Below are positions 53,341 through 61,643 of a stretch of DNA of 64,000 nucleotides, in pieces (the first letter of the stretch is position 1; each line of letters opens with the position of its first letter). The stretch comes from Mesorhizobium sp. 131-2-1 (lineage in GTDB: Bacteria; Pseudomonadota; Alphaproteobacteria; Rhizobiales; Rhizobiaceae). A program made the position numbers and the translations under genes. The notes below the pieces were generated by a model. That model was given only the letters and a program-made list of their open reading frames with translations. It was not told the DNA's origin and did no database searches. The stretch is taken from assembly GCF_016756535.1 (NCBI RefSeq), contig NZ_AP023247.1:248001-312000 (forward strand). The letters run 5' to 3'.

Positions 53341-54684
53341 ATGTCGGAAGGCGGCAGGACAGTCAAAATCACAAAGCGCGTGGTCGATGCCACGAAACCG
53401 AACGGCACGGATTTCTATGTGTTCGATAGCGAGCTGATTGGGTTCGGCCTTCGCGTCCGCGCCACAGGGGGCATGTCTTATATCGTCCGCTATCGCGCCG
53501 GCTCAGGGAAAAATGCCCCGGTCAAACGAGTGACGATTGCAAAGGTTGGCAAGGTCACGCCGGATCAGGCCAGGGACGTAGCGAAAGACCTCCTGGCCTC
53601 TGTCGTCAAGGGTCAAGACCCTTCGCGGGATAGAGCCGAGGAACGCGGCGCTATCACGTTCGCCAATCTGGCCGAGAGTTTCCTGCACCATGTCGAAGCG
53701 CTCAAGAAAGCGAACACCCACGCCCAATACGCCCACATGTTGAACGCCTATGCGGTGCCGGAGTTCGGCACGCGCAAGGCGAAAGCAGTGACCCCGAGCG
53801 ATATAGCCGCACTACATCTCAGCCTGAAGGCGAAGCCAACGACCGCGAACCGAGTGCGGGACGTGATTAGCTCAATGTACGGATGGGCCATAAGGGGCAA
53901 GCTGCTGTCCAAGATGGAAAACCCTGCCGCAGGCATTACCAAATATCGAGAGGCCAAGCGGGAACGATTCCTGTCGTCGGAAGAAATCTTGCGGTTAGGC
54001 TCTGCGATTCGCGAAGCCGAGACGGTCGGCATTGCATGGGAGCCGGACCCGGCCAAAAAAACCAAGCACGCCCCCAAGGCAGAAAACCGGGTTGTGAAGC
54101 TTGATCCGGCATCGGCGGCAGCGCTGCGGCTGTTCATCCTGACTGGCGCCCGCTTGCGGGAAATCCTGCACCTTACATGGGACATGGTTGACCTAGAGCG
54201 TGGGCTGTTGCTGCTGCCTGACAGCAAGACCGGCCAAAAAACCATCATCTTGAATGCACCGGCGCAGATGGTTCTTTCCGATCTGCCGCGCATCGATCGC
54301 TACGTTATCCCCGGCAAGCCGAGAGCCACCAAGAACGGCAAGAAGGAAAGCCGTCCGCGTTCAGACCTCAAGCGACCCTGGCAGATGGTGCGTAAGCGGG
54401 CCGGGCTGGCCGCACAGGCCGACAATCCGGGTTTCAGGGTGCGCATCCATGATTTGCGCCATACGCATGCATCTATCGGCGTGGGCGCCAATCTCGGCCT
54501 GCCGATCGTGGGCAAGCTTCTAGGCCATACCCAGGCCCGTACGACGGAACGATACGCGCATCTCGAAGCGGACCCGCTGCGCAAGGCGTCGAACGCCATC
54601 GGCAAGCGCATCGCGGAGGCCTTGGGCGACACAGAGCCGAAGCCGGCCGAAAACGTAATTCAGCTTCGCACCGATAAGGCATGA
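53341..54684 (+). CDS. int: Tyrosine integrase, P4/CP4-57 type
   Basis: 447 residues. An N-terminal DUF4102-like arm-binding domain (DFYVFDSELIGFGLRVRATGG), a core-binding SAM-like domain (TFANLAESFLHHVEAL) and a catalytic domain with Arg in TGARLREILHL, HDLRHTHAS (His-x-x-Arg), LGHTQARTTERYAHL (His/Tyr). It inserts the element at tRNA-Ala and, with a directionality factor, excises it. It lies 160 bases from the attachment remnant, as usual. MSEGGRTVKITKR is the start; 14 more upstream codons are open. Confidence 0.93.
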   Translation: MSEGGRTVKITKRVVDATKPNGTDFYVFDSELIGFGLRVRATGGMSYIVRYRAGSGKNAPVKRVTIAKVGKVTPDQARDVAKDLLASVVKGQDPSRDRAEERGAITFANLAESFLHHVEALKKANTHAQYAHMLNAYAVPEFGTRKAKAVTPSDIAALHLSLKAKPTTANRVRDVISSMYGWAIRGKLLSKMENPAAGITKYREAKRERFLSSEEILRLGSAIREAETVGIAWEPDPAKKTKHAPKAENRVVKLDPASAAALRLFILTGARLREILHLTWDMVDLERGLLLLPDSKTGQKTIILNAPAQMVLSDLPRIDRYVIPGKPRATKNGKKESRPRSDLKRPWQMVRKRAGLAAQADNPGFRVRIHDLRHTHASIGVGANLGLPIVGKLLGHTQARTTERYAHLEADPLRKASNAIGKRIAEALGDTEPKPAENVIQLRTDKA

Positions 54685-54788
54685 GGCAACTAGACCCGCA
54701 GGGATAGGACGGCCATCCGACAAGCCGGGGCAGCACCTCTCGGCTTCCCTGCGGTCCTTATAGGTGCATCGCGCGAAAAGGTGCGGCG

Positions 54789-55454
54789 ATGAACGACAAA
54801 AGCGCATCAGGCAAGTCTGTCTGGTCAATGCCTATGGCGCTTTCTTGGGTCATGTGGCGGGACTTCGACAGGGTAAGCGATGCCAAAACGTTTGGGGACG
54901 TTTGGGACATTGACGGCCAGGATGAAGCGGCCGGCCAGATCTTGACTTACAGCGAAGCTCTGGAGCGGTTCCTGAATAGGGCCGCAGACGGCGAATTGCC
55001 TATTACAATGGTCCACCAAGGGACGCTGGAGCTTGTTGTGCCATCTCCCGAGGAATGGGCTCATCTGTCTCTTGATTACGATTCTGACCTTTCCGAGCGG
55101 TTCTGGTTTACTCCACGCAGAGGCATCCGAGAGAGTGCCCCTCGATATCGATCAGCGACAATCAGGCGCGCCGATGTATTGCGGCTTTGGGAGCCTCGCG
55201 ACGATGGAGCCATCGAGCCCGCTGAAAACAGTGGCAAAACAGCGGAGCAAGCGCCCAAAAGGCGCAATAGACGCCCCCAAGATCAGGACCGGGTTAAGCC
55301 CTTTCTTGATGACCTTTGGCCGCATGGGATTCCAGATCGTTCGACCCTGAAAGACGCCGATTTGATCAAGGCCGTTGGCAGAGCGATGGAGAACAAAAAG
55401 CAGATCGTGCCGAGCAGGGAAACCCTCCTGCGGGCGGCCGGCAGAAAGGAATAA
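54789..55454 (+). CDS. Hypothetical prophage protein
   Basis: 221 residues, not recognised. It has a globular N-terminal part rich in Trp (VMWRDFDRVSDAKTFGDVWDI), an acidic middle and a basic linker KRRNRRPQDQDRVKPF before a C-terminal helix (LIKAVGRAMENKKQIVPSRETLLRAAG). No signal peptide or membrane segment. Between integrase and the excisionase-like gene, it could be a regulator or accessory protein; no function is claimed. Confidence 0.55.
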   Translation: MNDKSASGKSVWSMPMALSWVMWRDFDRVSDAKTFGDVWDIDGQDEAAGQILTYSEALERFLNRAADGELPITMVHQGTLELVVPSPEEWAHLSLDYDSDLSERFWFTPRRGIRESAPRYRSATIRRADVLRLWEPRDDGAIEPAENSGKTAEQAPKRRNRRPQDQDRVKPFLDDLWPHGIPDRSTLKDADLIKAVGRAMENKKQIVPSRETLLRAAGRKE

Positions 55455-55523
55455 CCGCCGAGGGGGAGTTAACATCGACTTCTCGTTTTCTTTCAAATGG
55501 TTATCCCTATTTAATTGCGAACT

Positions 55524-55568
55524 TAAGGCGCGTAAGGCAATTGCCTTAGTTGCAAACTGACAGCCTTA
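55524..55568. promoter_or_regulatory. Cluster of four TAAGGC half-sites with a 16-bp perfect palindrome
   Basis: TAAGGCAATTGCCTTA (55533-55548) is a perfect palindrome. Two further half-sites flank it: TAAGGC at 55524-55529 and GCCTTA at 55563-55568. The cluster lies 65 bases before the HTH gene at 55633 and downstream of the integrase, where a lysogeny/excision regulator would act. It may bind the HTH protein itself. Confidence 0.55.
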
Positions 55569-55632
55569 CGGTGTGTCGGCATGTTGCCTCTACGCTCATG
55601 GATTCTCCGGGCGGTTGATGAGGCAAAAAGAC

Positions 55633-55845
55633 ATGAACGATACTCCAGCCGAGGTCCGCAGGATGCTCCGCACTGATGGTGCGGCGCTTCGTGTCGGGCT
55701 CTCCGTTTCCACCCTCGAAAAACTCCGGCTTACCGGTGACGGCCCCGAATATATCAAGCTCGGCCGCGCGGTTGTGTACAAGCCCGAAGACCTCGATGCA
55801 TGGATTGACGGCAACCGCCGTAAGTCCACCTCGGTAGCGGCGTAG
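55633..55845 (+). CDS. Excisionase-like HTH protein (AlpA/MerR type)
   Basis: 70 residues of the helix-turn-helix 17/excisionase type: LRVGLSVSTLEKLRLTGDGPEYIKLGRAVVYKPEDLDAWID (given as parts: GLSVSTLEKL, YIKLGRAVVYKPEDLDAWI). Such proteins bend DNA at the attachment site or act as transcription factors. AGGCAAA before MNDTPAE favours this start over an ATG 15 bases upstream. Downstream of a palindrome cluster that may be its operator. Confidence 0.75.
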   Translation: MNDTPAEVRRMLRTDGAALRVGLSVSTLEKLRLTGDGPEYIKLGRAVVYKPEDLDAWIDGNRRKSTSVAA

Positions 55846-55859
55846 GGAGGTGGCAAATC

Positions 55860-56072
55860 ATGCATCTCCATAGCGAAACGCCGCGCCTGACGGGCTCAAT
55901 CGTCAGGAACGGCGCCTCGGTAGTCATAGAAGCTGGACAGCTCCAAAACTACCAAATCACCGCATCGCCCGCAACGGAAATCGCCGCCTTCATCCTCGCG
56001 GCCAAACACCGTTTGCCCCTGCACATTGCCAAGCTCGTCTGCGAGTTGGCACGTATTGGCGGGCCGCGCTGA
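55860..56072 (+). CDS. Small prophage protein, unknown
   Basis: 70 residues. Its only visible feature is a helical C-terminal half, ITASPATEIAAFILAAKHRLPLHIAKLVCELARIG, in parts amphipathic. It overlaps the next gene's ATG by its last base and follows the excisionase by 14 bases, so it is translated with them. Confidence 0.5.
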   Translation: MHLHSETPRLTGSIVRNGASVVIEAGQLQNYQITASPATEIAAFILAAKHRLPLHIAKLVCELARIGGPR

Positions 56073-56611
56073 TGGCTAAGAAAACCATTGCCCAATATCG
56101 GGAAAGGCTCCCGGCACTCACGGCGGAACGTGCGCGCGAGCTGCTTATCTACGATCCCGAGACTGGATCCCTCAATTGGCGTGTAGCACGTGGGTGCCGT
56201 CGCGGGGCATTGGCAGGCACTCGCACTGCCGATGGCTACACACAGGTGGAGATTGATTGCCGGCTATACCGGGCGCATCGCGTCATCTGGCTGATGCAAA
56301 CCGGGAAGTGGCCGAAACATTTGCTCGACCATCGCAACGGAATGAGGGCCGATAATCGATGGAAGAACCTTCGCGAAGCGACGCACCTTCAGAACTCAAG
56401 GAACCGGCGCCCCGGCAAGGCCAATTCTAGCGGCGCGGTGGGCGTCACCTTCGTAACCAGCATTCAGCGCTGGGAAGCGTATATCGGCTTGGACAACCGT
56501 TGCATCAGCCTCGGTCGATTTTCCGACAAGGAAGAGGCGATATCAGCGCGCCGGCAAGCCGAGTTACATCACTTTGGAGAGTTCGCCGCAGGCGGGGAAC
56601 TCGCCGAATGA
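56072..56611 (+). CDS. Phage HNH homing endonuclease
   Basis: 179 residues. The HNH motif is HLLDHRNGMRADNRWKNLREAT with QNSRNR behind it (first His, then Asn, Asn); a C-terminal AP2-like DNA-binding fold contains SGAVGVTFV and WEAYIGLDNRCISLGRFSDKEEAI. N-terminal helix LPALTAERARELLIYDPETGSLNWR is usual for this family. It nicks or cuts phage DNA, either for homing or as part of replication or packaging. It is in an overlapping string with its neighbours. Confidence 0.82.
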   Translation: MAKKTIAQYRERLPALTAERARELLIYDPETGSLNWRVARGCRRGALAGTRTADGYTQVEIDCRLYRAHRVIWLMQTGKWPKHLLDHRNGMRADNRWKNLREATHLQNSRNRRPGKANSSGAVGVTFVTSIQRWEAYIGLDNRCISLGRFSDKEEAISARRQAELHHFGEFAAGGELAE

Positions 56612-57147
56612 GCAATACTCGCAATTTCACGATGGTTGCGCCTGGGCTTCACAGCTCCAGGCGCTTCCTGGCTCTCGATGACAGCGGGCGCGCCCTGTTC
56701 TTCTATCTGCTCACCAGTCCGCACCAAACAAGTTGCGGCTGCTCTCAGATCCGGCCGGGCTATGCCTGCGCAGACCTTGGGCCGGGCTGGCCCGAGGCGA
56801 AGTATCTTACCTGCCTCGCCGACCTGGAGGGTGCCGGGCTCATCATCACCGACCCGGAGACCAACGAGATCTATATCGATCGGTGGTTCAGGCATAACTC
56901 AAAAGGCTCCTGGAAATATGCCAAGGCCATCCAGAGCCAGATCTATAAGATCGAGAGCGAGATGCTCCGCGAGAAGGTGAACGCCGACTTTGCGGACACC
57001 GATCTCGGCCACGCCGCATACGAGGCTGGCGAGGCTGAGAAAGCCGCCGACAGGCCATCAGCAGCCAACAGCGAAAGCCGCCTTCTGAGCACTCGCCTTA
57101 TGCAGCGCGGCGATCCTGATGCCCGTATCTACCGCGGAGTTCGATAG
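56608..57147 (+). CDS. Phage replication-type protein
   Basis: 179 residues starting MSNTRNFTMVAPGLHSSRRF. The segment RALFFYLLTSPHQTSCG...RPGYACADLG followed by a small winged helix (LADLEGAGLIITDPETNEIYIDRWF) resembles N-terminal domains of phage replication initiators (DnaD/DnaT-like partners). The evidence is by pattern only. Its start overlaps the HNH stop by four bases, and the gene after it carries a Thr-Glu repeat common in phage replication proteins. Confidence 0.55.
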   Translation: MSNTRNFTMVAPGLHSSRRFLALDDSGRALFFYLLTSPHQTSCGCSQIRPGYACADLGPGWPEAKYLTCLADLEGAGLIITDPETNEIYIDRWFRHNSKGSWKYAKAIQSQIYKIESEMLREKVNADFADTDLGHAAYEAGEAEKAADRPSAANSESRLLSTRLMQRGDPDARIYRGVR

Positions 57148-57150
57148 GCC

Positions 57151-57738
57151 ATGGATAGGGTATCGAATGACAATCGATACACGGAGACGGAGACGGAGAC
57201 CGAAACGGAGATTGAAACCATACCGATACCAAAAACCGAAAAAGAGACCTTAGAGGTTCGCTTGGAAAAAGAGGCTAGAGCACGTCCGTTCTTTCCGCTG
57301 AAAAAGGAGCCCAGATCCGATGCTGGAAACTTGCAGGCTTGCCCCACTGAAAACAGCGACGGAACGGTGAGGCGGGCAGTGTGCCAAGCTCCGGCAGACG
57401 CTCCTTGCCCAATCTCTCCCAGCGTCTTCGATGTCGTAGACGCATGGGTGGGCGCGGCTATGAAAGACGGCGCCCTTTCTGGCCATCCCGTCAGCGGGAA
57501 ATGGCTCCGGCTAAAGGATGCCGCTTTCATTGCCGGCGTCTCTCCTGAGACCGTTGTCAATTGGTGCAAGCGTCACGGAATCGGCCGCCAATTGCATCTG
57601 AAAGCCCCTTGGAAGGTGGATCCGATCGGCCTTGCGATTGTGATGTCGGGAAACGCCGATGCGCTGGCGATCTATCGGGCCGCCAAGGAGGACATGCAGG
57701 CGGCGCCGAACTTTCCGGTTATTTGGAATGCCGAGTGA
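57151..57738 (+). CDS. Prophage protein with Thr-Glu repeat and C-terminal HTH
   Basis: 195 residues. The N-terminal part has TETETETETEIET, encoded by an imperfect hexanucleotide repeat (ACGGAG units, 57181-57216). The C-terminal 80 residues hold a helix-turn-helix, LRLKDAAFIAGVSPETVVNWCKRHGIG. Such Thr-Glu stretches are frequent as linkers in phage replication-associated proteins. It lies three bases after the replication-type gene and is likely its partner. Slippage in the repeat could change its length. Confidence 0.55.
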   Translation: MDRVSNDNRYTETETETETEIETIPIPKTEKETLEVRLEKEARARPFFPLKKEPRSDAGNLQACPTENSDGTVRRAVCQAPADAPCPISPSVFDVVDAWVGAAMKDGALSGHPVSGKWLRLKDAAFIAGVSPETVVNWCKRHGIGRQLHLKAPWKVDPIGLAIVMSGNADALAIYRAAKEDMQAAPNFPVIWNAE

Positions 57739-57783
57739 GGAGCACCCCCGGTAGAGTGTCTCGATGATTGAAGGAGAAAACTG

Positions 57784-58464
57784 ATGTTACCAGGTATGGC
57801 TGGGATAATGGCGGGCCTTTCTCCCACCGACATTGTAGTTGTGGCCTCGATCGCAGATGCCGGCGGGAGTAGTCCCCATACTTTTTCAGGGTTGAGCTTT
57901 GGTCCGGAATTCTCTGGACGAGTGCTTATCGCCTGCACTTGCTTAAGGGGCAATGCCGCCTCAGGCATGAATGTCTCTGCGGTCACTATAGGTGGCACGT
58001 CGGCGGTGGGGAACGACAACGGCGAGTTCTTGGCCGGCGGCCCGTGTATTGGGACTGGCATTTTTGCAGCAGCGGTGCCCGCCGGACCGTCCGGCGATGT
58101 CGTCGTGACATGGAGCGGGCAATCTGCCAATGCTTCCGGCCTTATCCTTCTTAGCGTACCGGGGATTTCGACTACCGCATTTGCTCAGGCTTCACAGGCT
58201 TTTGGCGGTAGCGGGGGCACATCCTCCAGCAACACCATCGACATCCCAGGGCACGGGATCCTGATTGTGAATGAGGGGCATAGCAACACCAATACAGCGT
58301 CCCTGGTTGGCGTCACACAAAGAGCGACGCTTACTGTCGGGACGGCGGAATTCAAGGTTGGGTTTGATAGAGGCTTGGCTGCAGAGACGGCCCGCGCCAT
58401 TTCTGCCTCATGGACCACTAACGCCGCGCGCGGATTCCAGGGCCGATCTTACACTCAGAGTTAA
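57784..58464 (+). CDS. Prophage protein, probable structural or fibre-like
   Basis: 226 residues rich in Gly, Ala, Ser and Thr with alternating beta pattern (FSGLSFGPEFSGRVLIACTCLRG, GPSGDVVVTWSGQSANASGLILLSVPG, ILIVNEGHSNTNT). There is no signal peptide. The composition resembles phage tail or fibre domains; no family is recognised. AAGGAGAAAAC before the ATG is a strong ribosome binding site. It overlaps the 3' end of the opposite peptidase-like gene by four bases. Confidence 0.55.
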   Translation: MLPGMAGIMAGLSPTDIVVVASIADAGGSSPHTFSGLSFGPEFSGRVLIACTCLRGNAASGMNVSAVTIGGTSAVGNDNGEFLAGGPCIGTGIFAAAVPAGPSGDVVVTWSGQSANASGLILLSVPGISTTAFAQASQAFGGSGGTSSSNTIDIPGHGILIVNEGHSNTNTASLVGVTQRATLTVGTAEFKVGFDRGLAAETARAISASWTTNAARGFQGRSYTQS

Positions 58465-58805
58465 TCTGGATGGCTTGCCGGCCACCCGTTGCAATGCCCG
58501 ATCTCATGTCGAAGTACCGCCTTCGGTGTCGCCCGGAGAATCGGCTTTGTTGCGATAATGACGGTGCAGGTATTCGCCGAGGTGATGGCCGAACAGCCGC
58601 GCTGCCTCGGGCTCGCCGCAGCTCGGATCTTGTACTTTGCAAAGAGGATTCGACACGCAGTCACAACAGACGGTCGCGGCAGGCGTCTGATATTCAGTTC
58701 GCCTCTGTACGGATGGTCGAAACGAGATGGCGGGTTCCATTCAGGGCCGTTTTTTCCGGCCAACGCCGGACAAACCAAAGACGCCGAAAGAAACAAAGCC
58801 AACAT
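58461..58805 (-). CDS. Secreted HExxH metallopeptidase-like protein
   Basis: About 114 residues. A signal peptide (MLALFLSASLVCPALAG) precedes a short domain ending LRHEIGHCNGWPASHPD, in which HEIGH is the zinc-binding HExxH motif and a later His may be the third ligand. Similar small HEIGHCNGW proteins are seen on rhizobial mobile DNA. Substrate unknown. It is transcribed against its neighbours and is divergent from the HTH gene at 58947, across the palindromic operator. Confidence 0.6.
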   Translation of the reverse strand: MLALFLSASLVCPALAGKNGPEWNPPSRFDHPYRGELNIRRLPRPSVVTACRILFAKYKIRAAASPRQRGCSAITSANTCTVIIATKPILRATPKAVLRHEIGHCNGWPASHPD

Positions 58806-58860
58806 ATGCCCGCGTGCGCCGCTGCCGACTCTCACCTCGATACCCTTCTATCCGAAAAAT

Positions 58861-58921
58861 AGTCGTGACGTATAAATATACGTAGCGACTAATCGCAACA
58901 AGGGTGAGTAGACGTAGCGTC
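58861..58921. promoter_or_regulatory. Operator-like palindromes between divergent prophage genes
   Basis: AGTCG-TG-ACGTATA-AA-TATACGT-AG-CGACT (58861-58890) is a 30-base dyad with only the TG/AG step unpaired. GACGTAGCGTC (58911-58921) is a second, shorter dyad sharing ACGTAGCG with the first. They sit between the metallopeptidase-like gene and an HTH gene and are candidate binding sites for that HTH protein. Confidence 0.5.
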
Positions 58922-58946
58922 AAGTCCTTTGCTACCGACCGAAGGC

Positions 58947-59180
58947 ATGGAGAATCATCCGTGGCAGAAGCGGGCAAAGGACGCGGGGCTTACTCAGCGA
59001 GCCTTGGCAAAGCTGCTCGGCCGTCCTGAGATGACCATTTCCCGACAGCTTCGCGGCCATTGGCAAAGCGGCATCCCGAAGCACGTCATCGCGGCTATCG
59101 TTGCCTGGGATCTGATGTCAGAGGACCAACGCAAAGAGTGGCAGCGCCAGATGGATGACGTGCCGTCATCGAAAGAATAG
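58947..59180 (+). CDS. XRE-type helix-turn-helix protein
   Basis: 77 residues beginning MENHPWQKRAKDAGLTQRALAKLLGRPEMTISRQL; a single lambda-Cro/XRE-type HTH (LTQRALAKLLGRPEMTISRQLRG in parts). No other domain. It is probably a prophage repressor or Cro-like regulator acting on the adjacent palindromes. Confidence 0.7.
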   Translation: MENHPWQKRAKDAGLTQRALAKLLGRPEMTISRQLRGHWQSGIPKHVIAAIVAWDLMSEDQRKEWQRQMDDVPSSKE

Positions 59181-59328
59181 GCCCGCGCGGGACACAACGG
59201 GTTCGGGGCCGGCGCCGAGCCGCTCAATGCCGGTTATCTTGATTATTTGGAATGCCGCGCTCGCTCTGCCGTTGGTAGCCTGTGCCTCAATGATTTGGTC
59301 GGCGATTACCAACTCGGAGGCTCCGCCC

Positions 59329-59484
59329 ATGCGTCTAGGCGCTGCGATGGCTGAAAATATCAGACTCAGGGTTTCACCCGAGGAAAAGCGAATGCTGCGC
59401 ATCGCTGCCATGCGGCGTGGTGTGACGCTTTCGGAATACGTTCGGCAGGCCGCACAGGAAGCGGCTCAGTACCGGGTGGCGTGA
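59329..59484 (+). CDS. Small ribbon-helix-helix protein
   Basis: 51 residues: MRLGAAMAENIRLRVSPEEKRML and then RIAAMRRGVTLSEYVRQAAQEAA, the beta-strand and two helices of an Arc/MobC-type ribbon-helix-helix fold. CGGAGG eight bases before the ATG sets this start. The longer frame (from 59155) is read through a non-conserved stretch. Its stop is one base before the next ATG. Likely a DNA-binding regulator. Confidence 0.6.
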   Translation: MRLGAAMAENIRLRVSPEEKRMLRIAAMRRGVTLSEYVRQAAQEAAQYRVA

Positions 59485-59485
59485 C

Positions 59486-61195
59486 ATGGGACGCCTTAAT
59501 TATGAGACGGGACAGCCGGTGATCATCATGCCCGACCTCGCCCGCATCAAGTCCAATGTCGCCAAGATGGCCGCCCAGGGCGCGCCAGAGCAGGACATTG
59601 ACGGCTATATCGCCAGCGAAGGCGTGACGGTTGATGACGTGCGGAATTTCAAGGCAAGTGCGATCGCCGATGCTGACGCCCGCGCGAAAGCCGGCATTGA
59701 GCGCGCGAAGGCCGTCATGGCGAATGGCGGTCCTCAGTCTTCGTCCATCGCTCCGGAATTCCGTGGTCCTGACCTCATGGGCTCGACGGGCACCCTCATG
59801 GCATCTGGTGCTGAAGGCGTGCCGATCATCGGCGGCGTGCTCGACAAGGGCGTTTTGAATGCCTCGGCCGGTCTCGGTGCATTGTTTTCGGGACAGCGTT
59901 TCTCGGATGTCAAAAACGATATGCAGGCCATGCGCGACGCCGGTCGCGCGGCGCATCCTTATGCTCATTTGGCCGGGAATATGGCTGGCGCGGCTATTGC
60001 CACGGCGCCGCTGGCCGCAACGTCCCTTGGCGCAAAAGCCTTCGGCCTTGCTCCCGGCATGTCTTTGCCGGCCCGCATGGGAGCATCCGCGTTGACCAAT
60101 GGCACCATCAGCGGCGCCGACACGGCAGCGCGCGGTGGCGACCTTGGCGACATCGCCGGGTCTACAGCGATCGGCGCCGGTCTTGGCGGCATTATGCCCG
60201 TGGCGGCAAAGGGCGTTTCCGGGGCCGTAGACCGCGTGGCGGGCTGGTTCAACCCCAAGCCGGCTGTAATGGGTGTGGACGATCTAACCGCTGCAGCTAA
60301 GGCGGCCTATGAGCGCGCCGACCAGGCGGGCGTTGCCTTCAATAACGAAGGCGTCAACGCGCTTAGGTCCAATATCATCAAAGACCTCACGGAGCGCGCC
60401 TTTGATCCGGTTAATGAGCCTGGTGTTATGCCAGTCATCAGGCGGCTGGAAGCGATGCAGGGCAATGTCACGCTGAAAGGTTTGGACACCCTCCGGAAGG
60501 TGGCTTCGAATGGGTTCATCCCCGGAAACAAATCGAACAATGTAGCTCTAACGCAAATCATCAGCCGCATAGACGAACTGGTGACGAAGGCAGATCCATC
60601 ACATGTCATGATGGGTGATGCCAAAGCCGGGGCTTTTGCCCTCCAGGATGCGCGCAAGTTCTGGTCGAGCGGCAAGAAACTTGAGATCGTCAATGAGCTG
60701 CTTGACCGGGCTGGCTTGAATGCCGGCTCGACAGGGGCTGGCGGAAATGTCGAGAACGCGACCCGTCAACAGCTAAAGCGGCTGCTGACCAATCCGAGCA
60801 TGCGGCGCGGCCTTACTGCCGATGAGCAGGCCGCCGCACGCAAGGCCGTTCTCGGCTCCAAGACGCAGAATGCCTTGCGCCTGGCCGGCAAGCTCTCCCC
60901 GCAAGGCAACGGCCTGATGCTGGCGATCGGCGGGGCGGGAACTATCGCGGCGCCAGCTACTGCTATCCCGGCCATGGTTGCCGGCTACGGAGCGAAAAAG
61001 ACGGCCGAATACCTGTCCCGCAAAAGTGTCGGCGAGCTGGTCAATCTCATCGCCCAAGGTGGAGACAAATCAACGCTTCCGGTCATCAAGAACGCGGTTC
61101 AATTGCTTGCAGAGTCGAAGAAGGTCGCACTCGCCCGCGCGCTCACGGTTGCGGGCTATGCCGGCACGCATTCCGTGGTGATGCGAAATCAGTAG
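59486..61195 (+). CDS. Large prophage protein, possible internal virion / DNA-ejection protein
   Basis: 569 residues, Ala/Gly-rich. It has glycine-rich hydrophobic stretches (VPIIGGVLDKGVLNASAGLGALF; LAGNMAGAAIATAPLAATSLGAKAFG; LMLAIGGAGTIAAPATAIPAMVAGYGAKK) between charged helical regions such as ITKDLTERAFDP-like IIKDLTERAFDPV. This pattern is usual in podovirus-like internal or ejection proteins that enter membranes. No catalytic motif is seen. The next large gene, with a lysozyme-like N-terminus, supports a virion module. Family assignment is tentative. Confidence 0.55.
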   Translation: MGRLNYETGQPVIIMPDLARIKSNVAKMAAQGAPEQDIDGYIASEGVTVDDVRNFKASAIADADARAKAGIERAKAVMANGGPQSSSIAPEFRGPDLMGSTGTLMASGAEGVPIIGGVLDKGVLNASAGLGALFSGQRFSDVKNDMQAMRDAGRAAHPYAHLAGNMAGAAIATAPLAATSLGAKAFGLAPGMSLPARMGASALTNGTISGADTAARGGDLGDIAGSTAIGAGLGGIMPVAAKGVSGAVDRVAGWFNPKPAVMGVDDLTAAAKAAYERADQAGVAFNNEGVNALRSNIIKDLTERAFDPVNEPGVMPVIRRLEAMQGNVTLKGLDTLRKVASNGFIPGNKSNNVALTQIISRIDELVTKADPSHVMMGDAKAGAFALQDARKFWSSGKKLEIVNELLDRAGLNAGSTGAGGNVENATRQQLKRLLTNPSMRRGLTADEQAAARKAVLGSKTQNALRLAGKLSPQGNGLMLAIGGAGTIAAPATAIPAMVAGYGAKKTAEYLSRKSVGELVNLIAQGGDKSTLPVIKNAVQLLAESKKVALARALTVAGYAGTHSVVMRNQ

Positions 61196-61347
61196 CCAAA
61201 CAGGGAAATGAGCCAGTTACCGAAATCATGGGCATAAAGGGCCTTCACCCATCCGATCAGACCAATGAAAAGGGCACAGATGAAGATCTCGACCAAGGGA
61301 ACAATGTTTCGGGAGTGCTCGTACGGGTCGTGGTCGATCTGTTTCAC
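61189..61347 (-). CDS. Small membrane protein, coupled to the upstream secreted protein
   Basis: 52 residues from a GTG start: MKQIDHDPYEHSRNIVPLVEIF-type opening (given as VKQIDHDPY), one membrane helix IFICALFIGLIGWVKALYA and a tail ending LISLFGY. The GTG overlaps the TGA of the 84-residue secreted protein gene (GTGA), so the two are translationally coupled. Small single-helix genes in such pairs can be holin or superinfection proteins, but nothing here proves it. Its 3' end overlaps the end of the convergent virion gene by seven bases. Confidence 0.5.
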   Translation of the reverse strand: MKQIDHDPYEHSRNIVPLVEIFICALFIGLIGWVKALYAHDFGNWLISLFGY

Positions 61348-61598
61348 TTTTTACAAAGAGCCCATTCGTATTCGGAATTGTTCCAGCAGTAATGATGGGC
61401 TTTTAGGCTGGCGGCTAGCCGATCGCGCTTGGCGCAAATCCTGTCCCACTCTGGTTTCGAAAGGTCTCTTCCGTCGCGAGTCTGGACCATTCGGCATGTG
61501 TCAAAGGCCGCATCGAATTCTTTCGCTACCTTCGGCCCATCAAAAGCAAAGCTGTTCAATGACCAGACAGAGAGAGAAGCAACCAGAAGAGCGCGCAT
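61344..61598 (-). CDS. Small secreted prophage protein
   Basis: 84 residues: signal peptide MRALLVASLSVWSLNSFAF with likely cleavage after AFA-like SFAF, then a charged helical domain with three Cys (FDTCRMVQTRDGRDLSK, RICAKRDRLAASL, YCWNNSEYEWALCKK). No family recognised. It is antisense to both large virion genes around it and forms a two-gene unit with the small membrane protein, perhaps a lysogenic conversion or lysis-control pair. Confidence 0.5.
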   Translation of the reverse strand: MRALLVASLSVWSLNSFAFDGPKVAKEFDAAFDTCRMVQTRDGRDLSKPEWDRICAKRDRLAASLKAHHYCWNNSEYEWALCKK

Positions 61599-61643
61599 GA
61601 AAACCTCCGGTCTTCAAAATAATGCTCAGTTTGAGGCTTTACA

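Noticed and set aside
54696..54754. CCGCAGGGA/TCCCTGCGG pair after the integrase as a terminator
   Set aside because: The loop is about 40 bases and there is no U-tract; chance pairing cannot be excluded.
57181..57216. Hexanucleotide repeat as a CRISPR or phase-variation locus
   Set aside because: Units are imperfect, without spacers, and in frame inside a coding region; it simply encodes Thr-Glu.
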